From contig NC_077240.1 in assembly GCF_947179165.1 (NCBI RefSeq), forward strand, positions 7,552,001 to 7,616,000: 64,000 bases of DNA, given 5' to 3'. A program made the translations under genes and the position numbers. Source of the DNA: Solanum dulcamara. Taxonomy: Eukaryota > Streptophyta > Magnoliopsida > Solanales > Solanaceae. Positions 50,689 through 61,907 of this stretch are shown here, in pieces. The notes beneath the pieces are model-generated. The model saw nothing but the letters and a program-made list of their open reading frames with translations. It did no database searches and was not told the DNA's origin. Each line of letters starts with the position of its first letter. Positions within the stretch are counted from its first letter, which is position 1.

Positions 50689-52119
50689 AGGTCACCATAA
50701 AATGAATCATTTCATTCTTTTTCTTTTAAAAAATAAACTTTTTCAAAGTCAAGAGTTTTGTAGTCACTGGGGCTACACTATGAAGAACATATGGAGTATT
50801 ATTATATTGTTCATTACTCCAAATCCCCATTACCCAACACTTTGGCCAAGCTCATGAGTGGAGAGAATTCAAGATTTAAAGTACACGAGTTCAGAACGGA
50901 TATGAACTATTATATAGTTATAGTATTTATTTTCTTTTGCATTTGCATATATAGTTTGAGCCGGAAGGTGTGAGTTCAGTTCAATTCGCTCAACTCACTC
51001 TGAATTGACTGGTATAAGAAGAAAAGTTTGTATGTGTATGTAGCCACTCCTACTTATATCTTGAGAATGTTAAATCTTTTGCATTTTATCTTTCTCTTTG
51101 GTGAACTTCTTTATGTATATGTCTTATTTCTTTTTTGGCCTGGGTTGGAGATCTTCTTATTAAAATGGCACTCAGGTCTCAGGTAAGAAATTTTGTAATA
51201 ATAAGCATAAAAGTGGGGTCTTATAATCTTTAGAAGTAATAGGTGCAAGTTAAGGTTTGAGGTAATTTGTTCAATTTCAACCACAACATACTCGGTGTAA
51301 TCTCACCCGGTGTAATCTCATAATTGGGGTAAAATCTCATAATTGGGGTAACAGAGGGTAGGTACTTTTGGTTGTCATTAAGTTCAAATTTTGAGTGTTC
51401 TATTATTTTTAGATGCTTAACTCCTAATTGTCTAACTGTCAAAGTCAAACTCACATGTTTGACTATAAGGAAGCTGATTGAGATCCAAATCTAGGCATAA
51501 ACTAATGACATTTCAATTCAGAGCCTTGCCAGTAGTTATAATAGTGACGTAACAATTGTATGGGAAAGTGAGATGAACTTCTGAGAGAACATGGGTCCAA
51601 AAAAACAAAAGAAAAAGCAAATTAAAGTATCTAGATATTGAATAAAGGAAAAGGAAAATGAGTCTAAAATAAGTGAAATATCAACAAGAATGTGGACATC
51701 AGACAATGAAGACAAAAATGGAAGTACCAAGGCTTCATTTGATTTCACTCAGGATCCATCATTATGAGGCCATGAACTATTAAGCACAAAACAATATTAT
51801 AGCCAATCCTTATCACAACTATCAAAATCAGACAGTGGACAATTTTTTAATTGTTAAAAATGATCAAGAAGTGGAGAAAGGCAATTCAATCCTAGACTCC
51901 TTGCCTCAATCTTGTTGAAGGTTACACAATTTTGTAGTGCTGAGCACATTTCCCCAAGATTTTTGTAAACGAGATTATAAGTATGACATTTCATTTAAGA
52001 GCAGACAGGCTAACATTTTTATGAGTAAAAGCTTGTTTTTGAACAATCTGTAAACCAAAATGTATAATGTACAACACTTATAAATCAACTTTTCTAGTCT
52101 TCACTCTTCACTCTCAAAA

Positions 52120-52205
52120 AATGATGCCGCACCTGTGTTCGATCCTCCAAAAATGCATGAAGGATCCGATACGCACCCGATGACATTTTTAAAGAGTCCA
52201 ACAAA
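52120..52205. repeat. Dispersed palindromic repeat (copy A)
   Basis: It contains GCCGCACCTGTGTTCGATCC, TCCAAAAATGCATG and AGGATCCGATACGCACCCGA, then ACATTTTTAAAGAGTCCAAC. Same family as 22840-22990. The equivalent at 57490-57590 shows that it was present before the segmental duplication. Confidence 0.6.
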
Positions 52206-52396
52206 CACAGCATGTCAATACTGTTTGATGAATAAAAGGTTACCCTTTGAAGTAGAGTGTTACAAACCTTAATCAAGTTACCCCTTTGAAACATTGTAAT
52301 CTAATAGAGTTTTACCCTTTTCCCATCCTAGATGTCTAATACAAATATACCAATTTTGACAAATTATTCTAAACAATAACTATAGCAAAATAATAC

Positions 52397-52533
52397 AACA
52401 ACAACCCAGTAAAATCCCACAACGTGGGGTTTGAGAGGGTAAAGTGTACGCAGACCTGACTCCTACCAAGGTAGGATGGTTGTTTCCGAAAGACCATCGG
52501 CTCAATAAAAGTATAATAAGCGGTCAGATAAGG
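52397..52533 (-). mobile_element. Au-type SINE private to copy A
   Basis: The insert reads AACAACAACCCAGTAAAATC, CCACAACGTGGGGTTTGAGA, GTGTACGCAGACCTGACTCC and GTTTCCGAAAGACCATCGGC: an Au-like SINE on the minus strand. It is flanked by the 17-bp duplication CTATAGCAAAATAATAC at 52380-52396 and 52534-52550. Copy B has a single, uninterrupted version of this site near 57758, so insertion followed the duplication. Confidence 0.92.
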
Positions 52534-52782
52534 CTATAGCAAAATAATACGATAATCGAAATAGAAGAAGCATCAAATAGTAAAAGAAATCAGAGGACAA
52601 TCTCCTGTGTACAAATCATTTAGCTAAAATAATACTATTTAGTATTTACAAAGGAACACAAAATCAAATCTCTCATAATCCAGATGGATTGATAGTAAAC
52701 TGGAGTCAACACAAAATAGAGGAAATAGTTTCATATGCGCACATACAATTTGAGTAGAAGAAAACGATATCTGGTGTATTTT

Positions 52783-52811
52783 ACTTATATATATATATAT
52801 ATATATATATA
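52783..52811. repeat. (TA)n microsatellite in copy A
   Basis: A TA run just beyond the exonuclease stop codon. Copy B lacks the expansion at the equivalent place (about 57975). Confidence 0.85.
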
Positions 52812-52852
52812 TTCTTGGGTTACTTTTTAATAAAGGGAAAGATAAGCATATT

Positions 52853-53476
52853 CTAATACCAAGCACTTAAGACCCTCCCAACTTCAAATGAAAGATAGGC
52901 ATCAAGGCAAGCATAACATATCTGCTTACGGCTAAGCCAACGCCGATCCCAAGCACTGGTTGTCACATTCTTGGGCTTCTCAATCTCTATTCCCGCAATT
53001 TTCTTCCCCAAACCTTTAAGCCCCGAATTGAGAAGCTTCTTCTTGTTCAGCTCCTCTGCCGCCCACTCCCGGAGATCAACCGTGTTCGACACTTCAAGTC
53101 CATAGTCCTCCCACAGCTTGTCCACGTCACTACGAATACCAACCCCAACGAATCTATAGTCGTCGTTCTTCAGGAATTTTCGGAGTCGGCGGGGAATGTT
53201 GTTGGAGTGGATAATTTGGTAGATGATGCAGTAGTCTCCGACACACAGCTGGATAGTGGCGACGGGGTTAAAGTTTGGGCGCCACTCGATGTCAAGCCCT
53301 ACGATCAAGCGGTGGAGACGGGATCCGTTTTCGATTTCAATTCTTTTGATCCATGAGGACACAACAGAAGGATCAGCAGTGACGGTGGTTTCGATTTCGG
53401 TGTCGTCCAGAACGACATCGTAGAGTTTGTAGTTACAATTGCAGGCCAATTCGTACTCTGTTAACTTCACAGCCAT
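52853..53476 (-). CDS. WRN-type 3'-5' exonuclease (DEDDy), copy A
   Basis: Single-exon gene of 207 aa in the family of plant Werner-syndrome-like exonucleases, which degrade DNA or RNA ends 3' to 5'. The ATG at 53476 gives MAVKLTEYELACN. DEDDy motifs are present: ExoI GLDIEWRP (D62, E64), ExoII VGVGIRSDVDKL (D117) and ExoIII YACLDA (Y188, D192). The fold continues through NTVDLREWA. No helicase domain is attached, as usual in plants, where exonuclease and RecQ helicase are separate proteins. The catalytic set looks intact. It is transcribed towards the Ser-rich gene and is paralogous to the gene at 58027-58668. Confidence 0.9.
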   Translation of the reverse strand: MAVKLTEYELACNCNYKLYDVVLDDTEIETTVTADPSVVSSWIKRIEIENGSRLHRLIVGLDIEWRPNFNPVATIQLCVGDYCIIYQIIHSNNIPRRLRKFLKNDDYRFVGVGIRSDVDKLWEDYGLEVSNTVDLREWAAEELNKKKLLNSGLKGLGKKIAGIEIEKPKNVTTSAWDRRWLSRKQICYACLDAYLSFEVGRVLSAWY

Positions 53477-54120
53477 GGCGTTCAAATGTAAGAACCTCTT
53501 CTCTTGCTGTGAATTTTGAAGTAGGAATAGTACTAGTAAATTTAGGGTTGGTTCTGTTAAATGATGGGCTGCCAAATTCCGAAAATCAATCAACGATATA
53601 GGGATGGAGATGGAGGTGGCACCAAAACTTGGAAAGCAAGTTTTACAAAGTTAGTGGTTAAGAGCTTTTATGTCAAAAGTTGCGAAAATGACTATATTGA
53701 GATTGATGTTTAAAATTAGATGATTCATACGTATGAAAAAGAACTGCATACATTAGTGGAGGTGTGAGATGTTGACAATTTTTACTTATTGTCGAAAATA
53801 TAATCTTAAATATGAGATTGAAGGATGCTATTATGGTAAAAGATTAGTTAGGTAGTTAATAGTTGTTTCACTTTGTCTTTCATATTAGTAGTCATAGTAA
53901 TACTCTGGGAGTTTCTTGTTATTCCATTTATGTTATTGTTTATTGTTTCTAGCACTTCGATTATATATTATTTGTCGTAGTGATAGTTCTGTTTTTTTTA
54001 GTGTGCTTTGTCATGCATTTTTTCTTGATTTGTCCACTTTTTTTTGGACTATTTTGTAATTGTTTTACTTGAGTTAGAGAATTTATTAAAAATAGTATTT
54101 ATATCTTGAAGGATAAAATC

Positions 54121-55465
54121 TGCATACAATAAATTCTCTTTAAATTCTATTTATAAAATTATATTAAAAATATATTAGGTAAAGTTATAAAAGAAAGACT
54201 ATATAGTTATATCATAGAAATAGTACTATTATTACGTTCTTGTAATAATCACATTTTGTGGACCAATAGAGATGCCAATTATATTCTCATTTAAAGGATT
54301 TGGTACCGAAAAATAATGTTATCAGACATCTGAATATGTACATGTTAAATTGACAAATAAATACTTATTGGCATCCTAATTGGGTCAAAATGATTGACGT
54401 ACCCTGTTTTTCAACTTAACATTGTTGTTATATGACCTGTCCTAAGACATGCGTAGGAGAAGTTTAGTAAGTAATAAGGTATTATTTTACTTATCTTTTC
54501 TTGTGTAGTTTCTTATTTTTTGATTTTTATTACTATTTATTATTTTTTATATTTTGATTATCATATTATTTTATTAAAGTTATTATTCTTTTTTTTTCTT
54601 TAAAATATTTTGTCATGGTTTCTTTAATATCTACTTTGCTATATTTATTTATACTAGTTTTCAAATACGTGCGTTGCATGTGTATCTCATATTAATTAGT
54701 ACAAATATTTTAAAAATATTATAATAAGTGTGTCATAAGTTGTAAAAAAATTAAAGAAAAAAGCGCAAGCTCAAATCGATGAATAATGTGTGTATTCATC
54801 CAATATTATTATCATTACAAGATGTATCATATTGAAATATTATTAGCGAATAAATTTCAAAAGGAATATTAGAAAACTTCAATTATGTAATTTTTAAAAT
54901 ATATCAAGCATGCAACTTGACAAAAGTTTCTTTTGTTTAATATGCCATAACTCACAATTTAAATGCCTAGTGTGGTTGCAAAATATTCCTTAAAGTTTAT
55001 CTTCTTTGTAAGAAATTGTACTCTCCATCTTTTTACATTTGTATACATATTAAGAAATTGTAATCGAATGAAAATAGTGTTTTATAAAAATTGTCTTGAA
55101 ATTTGATCAATATATGTCTTCCTTAATATGGCTAGCCGATTATCATTGTCAATTTCGTAAAATAGTAATTATTAGTGATAGAGAATAATTGCTAAAATAT
55201 TTAATTGATATATATGAATCATAAGTTCATGTGCATACTTTTGTTTCTTTTGTCCGATTCAAGAAGAAAGAGACAGTGCTTGAGAGAAACTGTTTGATAC
55301 CATCAGAATATATTATATATATTCTAATGGTATCAAATATGCGAGATAGTTAAAAACAAGGGGTATGAAAGTAATGGGGTATCCAATGATAAATAGTTTT
55401 CTTTTTTGGGTATAACAATAATTATCCCTATTCTTTATTAAATTACTTAATTATAATAAAATTAT
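54121..55465. other. AT-rich spacer between duplication copies
   Basis: No gene is supported. It contains the perfect-stem hairpin at 55293-55337 described separately. Confidence 0.5.
55293..55337. repeat. 45-bp near-perfect palindrome
   Basis: TTTGATACCATCAGAATAT and its inverted partner ending GGTATCAAA pair over about 21 bases with a single mismatch and almost no loop. It lies about 130 bp before the left edge of copy B. Confidence 0.85.
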
Positions 55466-55891
55466 ATAGATCTTGAATCCATGTCCAAAAGCCAACAACG
55501 CAAGAACCAAGAAACCCATGATGAGAATGAAGATGCCATGGCCAATAAAGAAAATATGAAGGGAAACAACAACAACAATAATATTCCTAGTGGTGTGAAA
55601 TTGAGCAGGGCTTGTTCTGTTTCATCAGCAGCTTCAGCAAACAGATTCAGACTAGAAAGACAAGGGAGCAAGAACACAACTACATCAACATTTGAATAAG
55701 TGAAGAGAGCTTTCTCAATGAGAAGATGTTCATCAGTTTCTGACAAGTATTGCAGGATTCATGATCAGGGATTCACCATTTCGTCTCCGATAATGGATGA
55801 TATTGCTGAAGCTCATGAGGATAGGAAGAAGAAGAAGAAAAATGGAAGTGGCAGAATCCTAAAAGCCTGTAAGCGCCTTTTTGGAATCTGA
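55466..55891 (+). pseudogene. Truncated Ser-rich gene copy with a nonsense codon
   Basis: It matches codons from about 45 to the end of the gene at 50137-50688. The 5' part is missing because the duplication starts inside the gene. At 55697-55699 a TAA stands where the intact copy has TCA (a single C to A change), splitting the frame. The Asn run is longer by two codons. Downstream of the stop the conserved tail (SMRRCSSVSDKYCRI to KRLFGI) is unchanged, which suggests that the duplication is recent. Confidence 0.93.
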
Positions 55892-56303
55892 AGGTCACCA
55901 TAAAATGAATCATTTCATTCTTTTTCTTTTAAAAAATAAACTTTTTCAAAGTCAAAAGAGTTTTGTAGTCACGGGGGCTACACTATGAAGAACATATAGA
56001 GTATTATTAAATTGCTCATTACTCCCTAGTCCCCATACCCAACACTTTGGCCGAGCTCATGAGTGGAGAAAATTCAAGATTTAAAGTCCACAATTTCAGG
56101 ACAGACATATGCATATATAGTTTGAGTCGGAAGGTGTGAGTTCAGTTCAATTCGCTCTACTCGCTCTAAATCTACCTCTGAATTCACTGGTATAAGAAGA
56201 AGAGTTTGTATGTGTATGCACTCAAGGGAGGTACTTCTACTTATATCTTGAGAATGTTAAATCTTTGGCATTTTATCTCTGTTTTGTGAACTTCTTTATG
56301 TAT

Positions 56304-56620
56304 ACAAACAACAACAACAACAACAGCCCAGTATAATCTCATCATGTGGGTCTGGGGAGGGTAGAGTGTACGCAGACCTAACCCCACCTTGAAAGGTAGG
56401 GCGACTGTTTCCGAAAGACCCTCGGCTTAAGGGAGAAGAACAAGAGAGGAAAACAAGGAAAACAAAACATAAGTCAGTAGAGCTAAGCATATCGAAAACA
56501 ATATAAAAATATGAATAATGAGAGCGAGAAAGTCAAGGTAGGAAAGACCAGAAAGAAATGAGCATTAACTACTATAGATAAATAGGATACCCAAATAAAC
56601 CAGACCAACAAATATAAGCA
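56304..56620 (-). mobile_element. Au-type SINE private to copy B
   Basis: The insert begins with AACAACAACAACAGCCCAG and contains CTCATCATGTGGGTCTGGG, GTGTACGCAGACCTAACCCC and TTTCCGAAAGACCCTCGGCT. An A-rich body of about 190 bp follows. It is flanked by the 16-bp duplication GAACTTCTTTATGTAT at 56288-56303 and 56621-56636. Copy A has the uninterrupted site near 51103-51118. Confidence 0.9.
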
Positions 56621-57489
56621 GAACTTCTTTATGTATGTTGTCTTATTTCTTTTTTTGTCCTGGGTTGGAGATCTTCTTATTAAAATGGCACTCAGGTAAG
56701 AATTTTTGTAATAATAAGCACAAAAAGTGGGGTCTTCTAATCTTAGAAGTTATAAGTGCAAGTTAATGTTTGAGTTAATTTGTTCAATCTTGCAGTCAAC
56801 AACAACATACATAAATAGTTGTAATCCCACAAGTGGAATTTAGAAGTTTGACTATGAGGAAGCTGATTGAGATCCAAATCTAGGCATAAACTAATGACTT
56901 TTCAATTCAAAGCCTTGCCATTAGTTATAATAGTGACGTAACAATTGTCTGGGAAAGTGAGGTGAACTTCTGAGGGAATATGGATCCAAAAAAAAAGAAA
57001 AAGCAGAGAAAAGTCTAGATATTGAACAAAGGAAAAGGAAAATGAGTTTAAAATAAGTGAAATATCAGCAAGCATGTGGAGTGTGGACATCAGACAATGA
57101 AGACAAAAATGGATGTACCAAGGCTTCACTTGATTTCACTCAGGATCCATCATTATGAGGCCATGAACTATTAAGCACAAAACAATATCATAGCCAATCC
57201 TTATCACAACTATAAAAATCAGACAGTGGACAGGTTTTTAATTGTTCAAAAATGATCAGCAGTGGAGAAAGACAACTCAATCTAAGACTCCTTGCCTCAA
57301 TCTTGTTAAAGATTACAAAATTTTTAGTGTTGTACACATTTCCACTAGATTTTTGTAGTTAAAAAGTGATTAAAAGTATAGCATTACATTTAAGAGCAGT
57401 GGTATAACTTTTGAACAATCTATAAAACCAAAATGTATAATGTACAACACTTATAAGGTCATCATTTTCTAGTCTTCACTCTCAAATAT

Positions 57490-57590
57490 ATGATGTCTCA
57501 CATGTGTTCGATACTCCAAAAATACACTACTTTTGAAAGATCCGACACGCACCTGATGACATTTTTGAAGAGTCCAACCAACTTAGCATG
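57490..57590. repeat. Dispersed palindromic repeat (copy B)
   Basis: Counterpart of 52120-52205: CACATGTGTTCGATACTCC, CACTACTTTTGAAAGATCCG and ACACGCACCTGATGACATTT. Copy B keeps an inner ACTACTTTTG that copy A has lost. Confidence 0.6.
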
Positions 57591-58026
57591 TCAATACCGT
57601 TTGATGAATAAAAGATTACCCTTTGAGGTAAGTGTTACAAAACCTGAATTAAGTGACCCCTTTGAGACATTGTCATCTAATTGAGTCCTTACCTTTTCCC
57701 ATCCTAGGTGTCTAGTACAAATATACAAATTTTGACATATTACTCTAAACAATAACTGTAGCAAAATAATACGATAATCGAAGTACAAGAAACAACAAAT
57801 AAAAGAAATCAGAGGACAATCTCCTGTACTACTATTTATAAAGGGACACAAAATCATCTCTCTCATAATCCAGATGGAATGATAGTAAACTGGAATCAAC
57901 ACAACTAGAGGAAATAGTTTCATACAGACACTTACAATTTGAGTAGAAGAAAAGGATAACTGTTGTATTTTACTTATATGGTATATTCTTGTGTTACTTT
58001 TTAATAAAGGTGAAAATAAGCATATT

Positions 58027-58668
58027 CTAATACCAAGCACTTAACACCCTGCCAACTTGAAAAGAAAGATAGGCATCAAGGCAAGCATAACATATCTGGT
58101 TAGGGCTAAGCCAACGCTGATCCCAAGCACTGATTGTCACACTCTTGGGCTTCTCAATCTCTATTCCCGCAATTTCCTTCCCCAAATCTTTGAGCCCTGA
58201 ATTGATTAGTTTCTTCTTGTCCAGCTCCACTGATGCCCACTCCCGTAGATCAACCGTATTCGACACTTCAAGTTCATAGTCCTCCCACAGCTTATCCACG
58301 TCACAATGAATACCAACCCCAACGAATCTGTAGTCGTCGCTGTTCAGGAAGTTTCGGAGTCGGCGGGGAATATAGGTGGAGTGGATAATTTGGTAGATGA
58401 GGCAGGAGTTTCCGACACACAACTGGACAGTGGCGACGTGGTTTCTTCCGGCGCCGGATTTGAAGTTTGGGCGCCACTCGATGTCAAGCCCTACAATCAA
58501 ACGGTGAAGACGGGATTCGTTTAAGATTTCGGTTCTGTTAATCCATGAGGACACAGTAGAGGGAGAAAGAGTGACGGTGGTCTCGATTTCGGTGTCGTCC
58601 AGAATGACATCGTATAGTTTGTAGTCACATTTGCAGTCCAACTCGTACTCTGTTAGCTTCACAGCCAT
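58027..58668 (-). CDS. WRN-type 3'-5' exonuclease (DEDDy), copy B
   Basis: Intact single-exon paralogue of 213 aa with ATG at 58668 (MAVKLTEYELDCK). It keeps all catalytic motifs: GLDIEWRP, VGVGIHCDVDKLWEDY and YACLDA. It differs from copy A by a six-residue insertion (within NFKSGAGRNHVATVQLC) after ExoI and by scattered substitutions such as RSD to HCD in ExoII. It is still open over its full length despite lying in the copy whose other gene is broken, which suggests that it may be functional. Upstream sequence of at least 80-100 bp is duplicated too. Confidence 0.88.
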   Translation of the reverse strand: MAVKLTEYELDCKCDYKLYDVILDDTEIETTVTLSPSTVSSWINRTEILNESRLHRLIVGLDIEWRPNFKSGAGRNHVATVQLCVGNSCLIYQIIHSTYIPRRLRNFLNSDDYRFVGVGIHCDVDKLWEDYELEVSNTVDLREWASVELDKKKLINSGLKDLGKEIAGIEIEKPKSVTISAWDQRWLSPNQICYACLDAYLSFQVGRVLSAWY

Positions 58669-59389
58669 GGCGTTCAAAGGCAAGGACTGAACCTCTATAC
58701 ACTTTTTGTGAATTTTGAAGTAAGAAATAGTAGTAAATTTAGGGTTGGTTCTGTTTCACAAGTGCCATTGGATCAAAATATTCTTTAATTCCTAAAATCA
58801 ATCAAAGATGTAAAAATGGAGGTGCCACCAAAACTTGTTAAGTTGAGTTTGTTGTTGGATTGGTTATGCTGTTGTACCGAGCAAAATGTTGTTCACAAAA
58901 GGGAAAAAAATAATTAGAAATAAAGATATTCAAGATAAGCCGCGAGAAACAAGATTTAAATTGTTTAGGTCTGTAAATAGGAGATGCATTAGTGTGGAAG
59001 TGTGAGAGTTTGATTACAAATCACAGGTGATTATAAGAGAGATAAAGATAGAATGAAAAAATATTGAGAAGAGACATAATGTAACTTTATTTTATCCATG
59101 ATCTTAGATAAGAGATTATGAATAATATGAATTAGATTAGGGGGTTAGTTAGATAGTTGAGAGAGTTGTCTCACTTTATCTTTCATACTAATAGTTGTAG
59201 TATTATTATTGGGTTAATAATATGATTCATTGTTAATAAAAGATGTAAAAACAATCTTTCTACTATTTATTTTTTTCAAACTGCTTTTTCAATTTCTGTT
59301 ACTATCTACCTTTTCTTGTACTTCAATTATCATACTATTTTGTTGAATTATTTTTTTTTTGCTTCACAAGATTTTGTAATGCTTTATTT

Positions 59390-59460
59390 AGTACCGAGTT
59401 GAGGGTTTAACAAAAACAACATATTTACCTTCCAAGGTAGAGAAATGTCTGCATACACCT
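59390..59460 (+). mobile_element. Degraded Au-type SINE relic
   Basis: GAGTTGAGGGTTTAACAAAA, ACCTTCCAAGGTAGAGAAAT and GTCTGCATACACCTCCG keep the order of an Au SINE (GAG-GAGGGT, TACC-GGTAG, GTCTGCGTACAC) with many changes. An even weaker relic may lie at 59655-59720. Confidence 0.45.
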
Positions 59461-60367
59461 CCGTCTTTTTTTTTTGATATCTCTGAACTGATTAAACCAA
59501 TTTTTCGAAATTGAGCAGGTAAAGAGGGGGAAATTTGTTTGGTGAGAGCTCAACTTAAGCTATTCATTGCTTACACAATTTTGTTGAAGTTACTATTCTT
59601 TTTTTTTCTAGAATGTTTTGTCAATCTTTTTTAAGTATCTGTTTTGATATGTGTTTCCTTGAACTGGAGAGTCAATCGAAAACAACCTTTTTACCTATCA
59701 TAAGATCTAATATATTCTACCTTTTTTGAACTCCACTTATTAAATTACACTGAGTACATTTTTATTGTAACAATTTGTTAAAAGGATAAAAATTTATCTT
59801 TATTGTGTGTTTATATCAAACCAAGTAAATACATGATACGTATTCTCATTATCCAATAAATTCTCCGTGTAAATGACGTAACATTAAGTATCTTATCCTG
59901 TTATTCCAAAATAGGTGGCATATACTTCTCTGACATTATAAAAATACCATATGTTAATGAATGTAGGCAACAGAATCATATTATCAACCTTTTAATTTCC
60001 TGAATACAAGGAAACTTTTTGTCCCCTCAAAAATCGAATCAAAATGAAAGAATCCTCAGAATAATAGGAAATACCATAAAAATTAACACAAATTAATAGC
60101 CTTGTTTATCCATATATACCAGAAAGTCCCTTCTTTCTTTTTTTTCCTGCTATTTTCACTATTGTTAGAGCCAGACAATCAAATCTATGGCAAAAAAAAA
60201 TTGAAACCAATTTCTACGTATTATAAATACACAAATACCTGAATGTTCTTCTTTTTATCATCTCAATTCTTGAAACATAATAATATTCTTGTTATTCTAA
60301 TTCCAATTCTTCTTCCGTTTGTGTATATAGATTTTTTCTTGTTGTTTTTTTGTCATTTGTTTTGAAA
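59461..60367 (+). other. Spacer and leader of the PB1 gene
   Basis: AT-rich spacer. A TATTATAAATA sequence at about 60219-60229 is a plausible TATA region for the PB1 gene about 140 bp downstream. Confidence 0.4.
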
Positions 60368-61907
60368 ATGCCAATAGAAGGTGTTGCGATGGTGGAGGAA
60401 CCTGTTTTATGTGGTTCACCACTAGGGTCCAGCCCAACCTCCCCTAAAAGTAGGATTAAGTTTCTGTGTAGCCAGGGAGGAAAAATTCTTCCTCAACCAG
60501 CTGATGGCCACCTCAAGTATGTTGGTGGCGAGACACGTGTTATCTCCGTTCCTCGGGACATTAAACTTTCAGGTAAAATTATTTCTTAGATCCTTTTTTA
60601 ACTGTTTTATATGAATATGTTACATTGGGGCTAACTGAATCCTGAATTGATTTGTATGATGTGTATTTAATTGGAATTGAACAATTTTTCACCCTTTTTT
60701 ATTTTCCATATCATATCCAATTGCCAACATTCTTATGCTCATATTTTTGATAGTTTTATCAGAGAAATTTGTCATGTATGATTTATCTATAATTGCAAAA
60801 GATTATGGCTCTAGGAGTCATTAATAATTGACAAGACTCAAAACATCATTTAATCACCAGATTGATTGTTGACTTGGTTCAAATAAATATAATTTTGGAA
60901 TTGCCTATGAATAAAGCAGAATCCGAGTTTTCGAGTAAATAACATGACTGTTACGCCACATTACAGAACTCATGAAGAAGCTAACTCCTCAAATTGAGGG
61001 TGACATGGTTCTCAAATATCAACTAGTACACGAAGACCTTGACGCCTTGATCTCGGTAAAAACAGACGAGGATCTACGCCACATGTTAGAAGAATATGAT
61101 CGTTGTGAAAGTACAGGGATTCCGAGGCTTCGTGCCTTCCTCTACCCAGCAAAGCCTGTTGTGGTGGACCACCACATGACACCTCCTGAACCTCTAGAAC
61201 AACGATACATTGATGCTATTAATGGTATAATCCGTGCAAGGGAAGCAGGCCTTAGGATACAACAACCTCTAAGCATAAGCCAAGCCTCTTTTGGGTTTTC
61301 CTCTGCTTGCTCTTCACCAAGATCTCCTGACAGTTGCACTACTGATGGTGTTATCCATGAGACTTTGCTACAAAGTATCTTTCAAAATAGAAGTCAACTG
61401 CACAAAGTTCATAGTTCCCCTAGCTTTTACAATGTTACTAACCAGCAACAACATGGGTTACATCATAACCATCAATCATTGCAGCAGCAGCAACATCACT
61501 ATTACAACTTCAGGCAACAAAACTACAATGGTTACCAGTTAAACAAGCCTCCTCATGGTCCTGGTGATCCAGTCAAAGGGCCAGACAGGCTGTTTTCTGT
61601 TAGGTCTGTTGGTCGAACTGAGGGGTTAAGGTATCAAATGGATCATAACCAACATTACTATCAATCACCCTCGAGGCACAGCCGTGGCAGTGGCTGTTGC
61701 ACAAAATGTATGCATTTTGATGATATTGGCCATTATGGGGAGAGGAGAAACGGAAGTATATCGCCGAGCAGTTACTCTATGGAGATAGGAAATGGTTGTG
61801 CTTCACCAGGAGGTTATTCTGTGGAAAGAAGAACCAGTAGTCTTTCTCCCAGTCCCATTCCACTAAGCCCTCGCTTCTCCAATATGGCTAGCTCAGGGGA
61901 TACTTAA
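60368..61907 (+). CDS. PB1-domain protein with Ser/Gln/His-rich C-terminal region
   Basis: Two exons, 60368-60572 and 60967-61907, join in frame to 381 aa. The first ATG in frame is at 60368 (MPIEGVAMVEEPVLCG). Residues about 29-118 form a PB1 domain: RIKFLCSQGGKILPQPADG, YVGGETRVISVPR, then YQLVHEDLDALISV and the acidic DEDLRHMLEEYD of the OPCA motif. PB1 domains mediate pairing with other PB1 proteins. The rest is low-complexity: Gln/His runs near residues 220-245, and Ser-Pro repeats at the end (SLSPSPIPLSPRFS), a likely phosphorylated tail. No kinase or DNA-binding domain follows, so it belongs to the stand-alone plant PB1 proteins of largely unknown role. Convergent with the Hsp70 gene. 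Confidence 0.9.

Larger units (their letters stand above)
50269..54120. repeat. Segmental duplication, copy A
   Basis: From ATAGATCTTGAATCC at 50269 the sequence matches 55466 onwards in the same orientation, with an offset near 5.2 kb. The match includes the Ser-rich gene, its 3' flank, a spacer and the exonuclease gene. Similarity is high over genes and spacers to about 53600. It becomes patchy but detectable to about 54120. The left limit falls inside the coding frame of the first gene. Confidence 0.88.
55466..59460. repeat. Segmental duplication, copy B
   Basis: Direct repeat of 50269-54120. It begins within the coding frame of the Ser-rich gene, so it lacks that gene's first roughly 44 codons and promoter. 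Copy-specific differences include a private SINE at 56304-56620, absence of the copy A SINE and small indels. The distal part (after about 58860) is diverged. Confidence 0.88.

Noticed and set aside
53477..53593. N-terminal extension of exonuclease copy A
   Set aside because: No ATG lies upstream in frame, the extension has no motif and is not conserved in copy B. ATG at 53476 matches the paralogue start.
58306..58524. Plus-strand 72-codon frame opposite exonuclease copy B
   Set aside because: An antisense shadow of the conserved exonuclease frame, with no independent support.
60350..60367. Earlier start for the PB1 protein
   Set aside because: The codon at 60350 is TTG. The first ATG in frame is at 60368.
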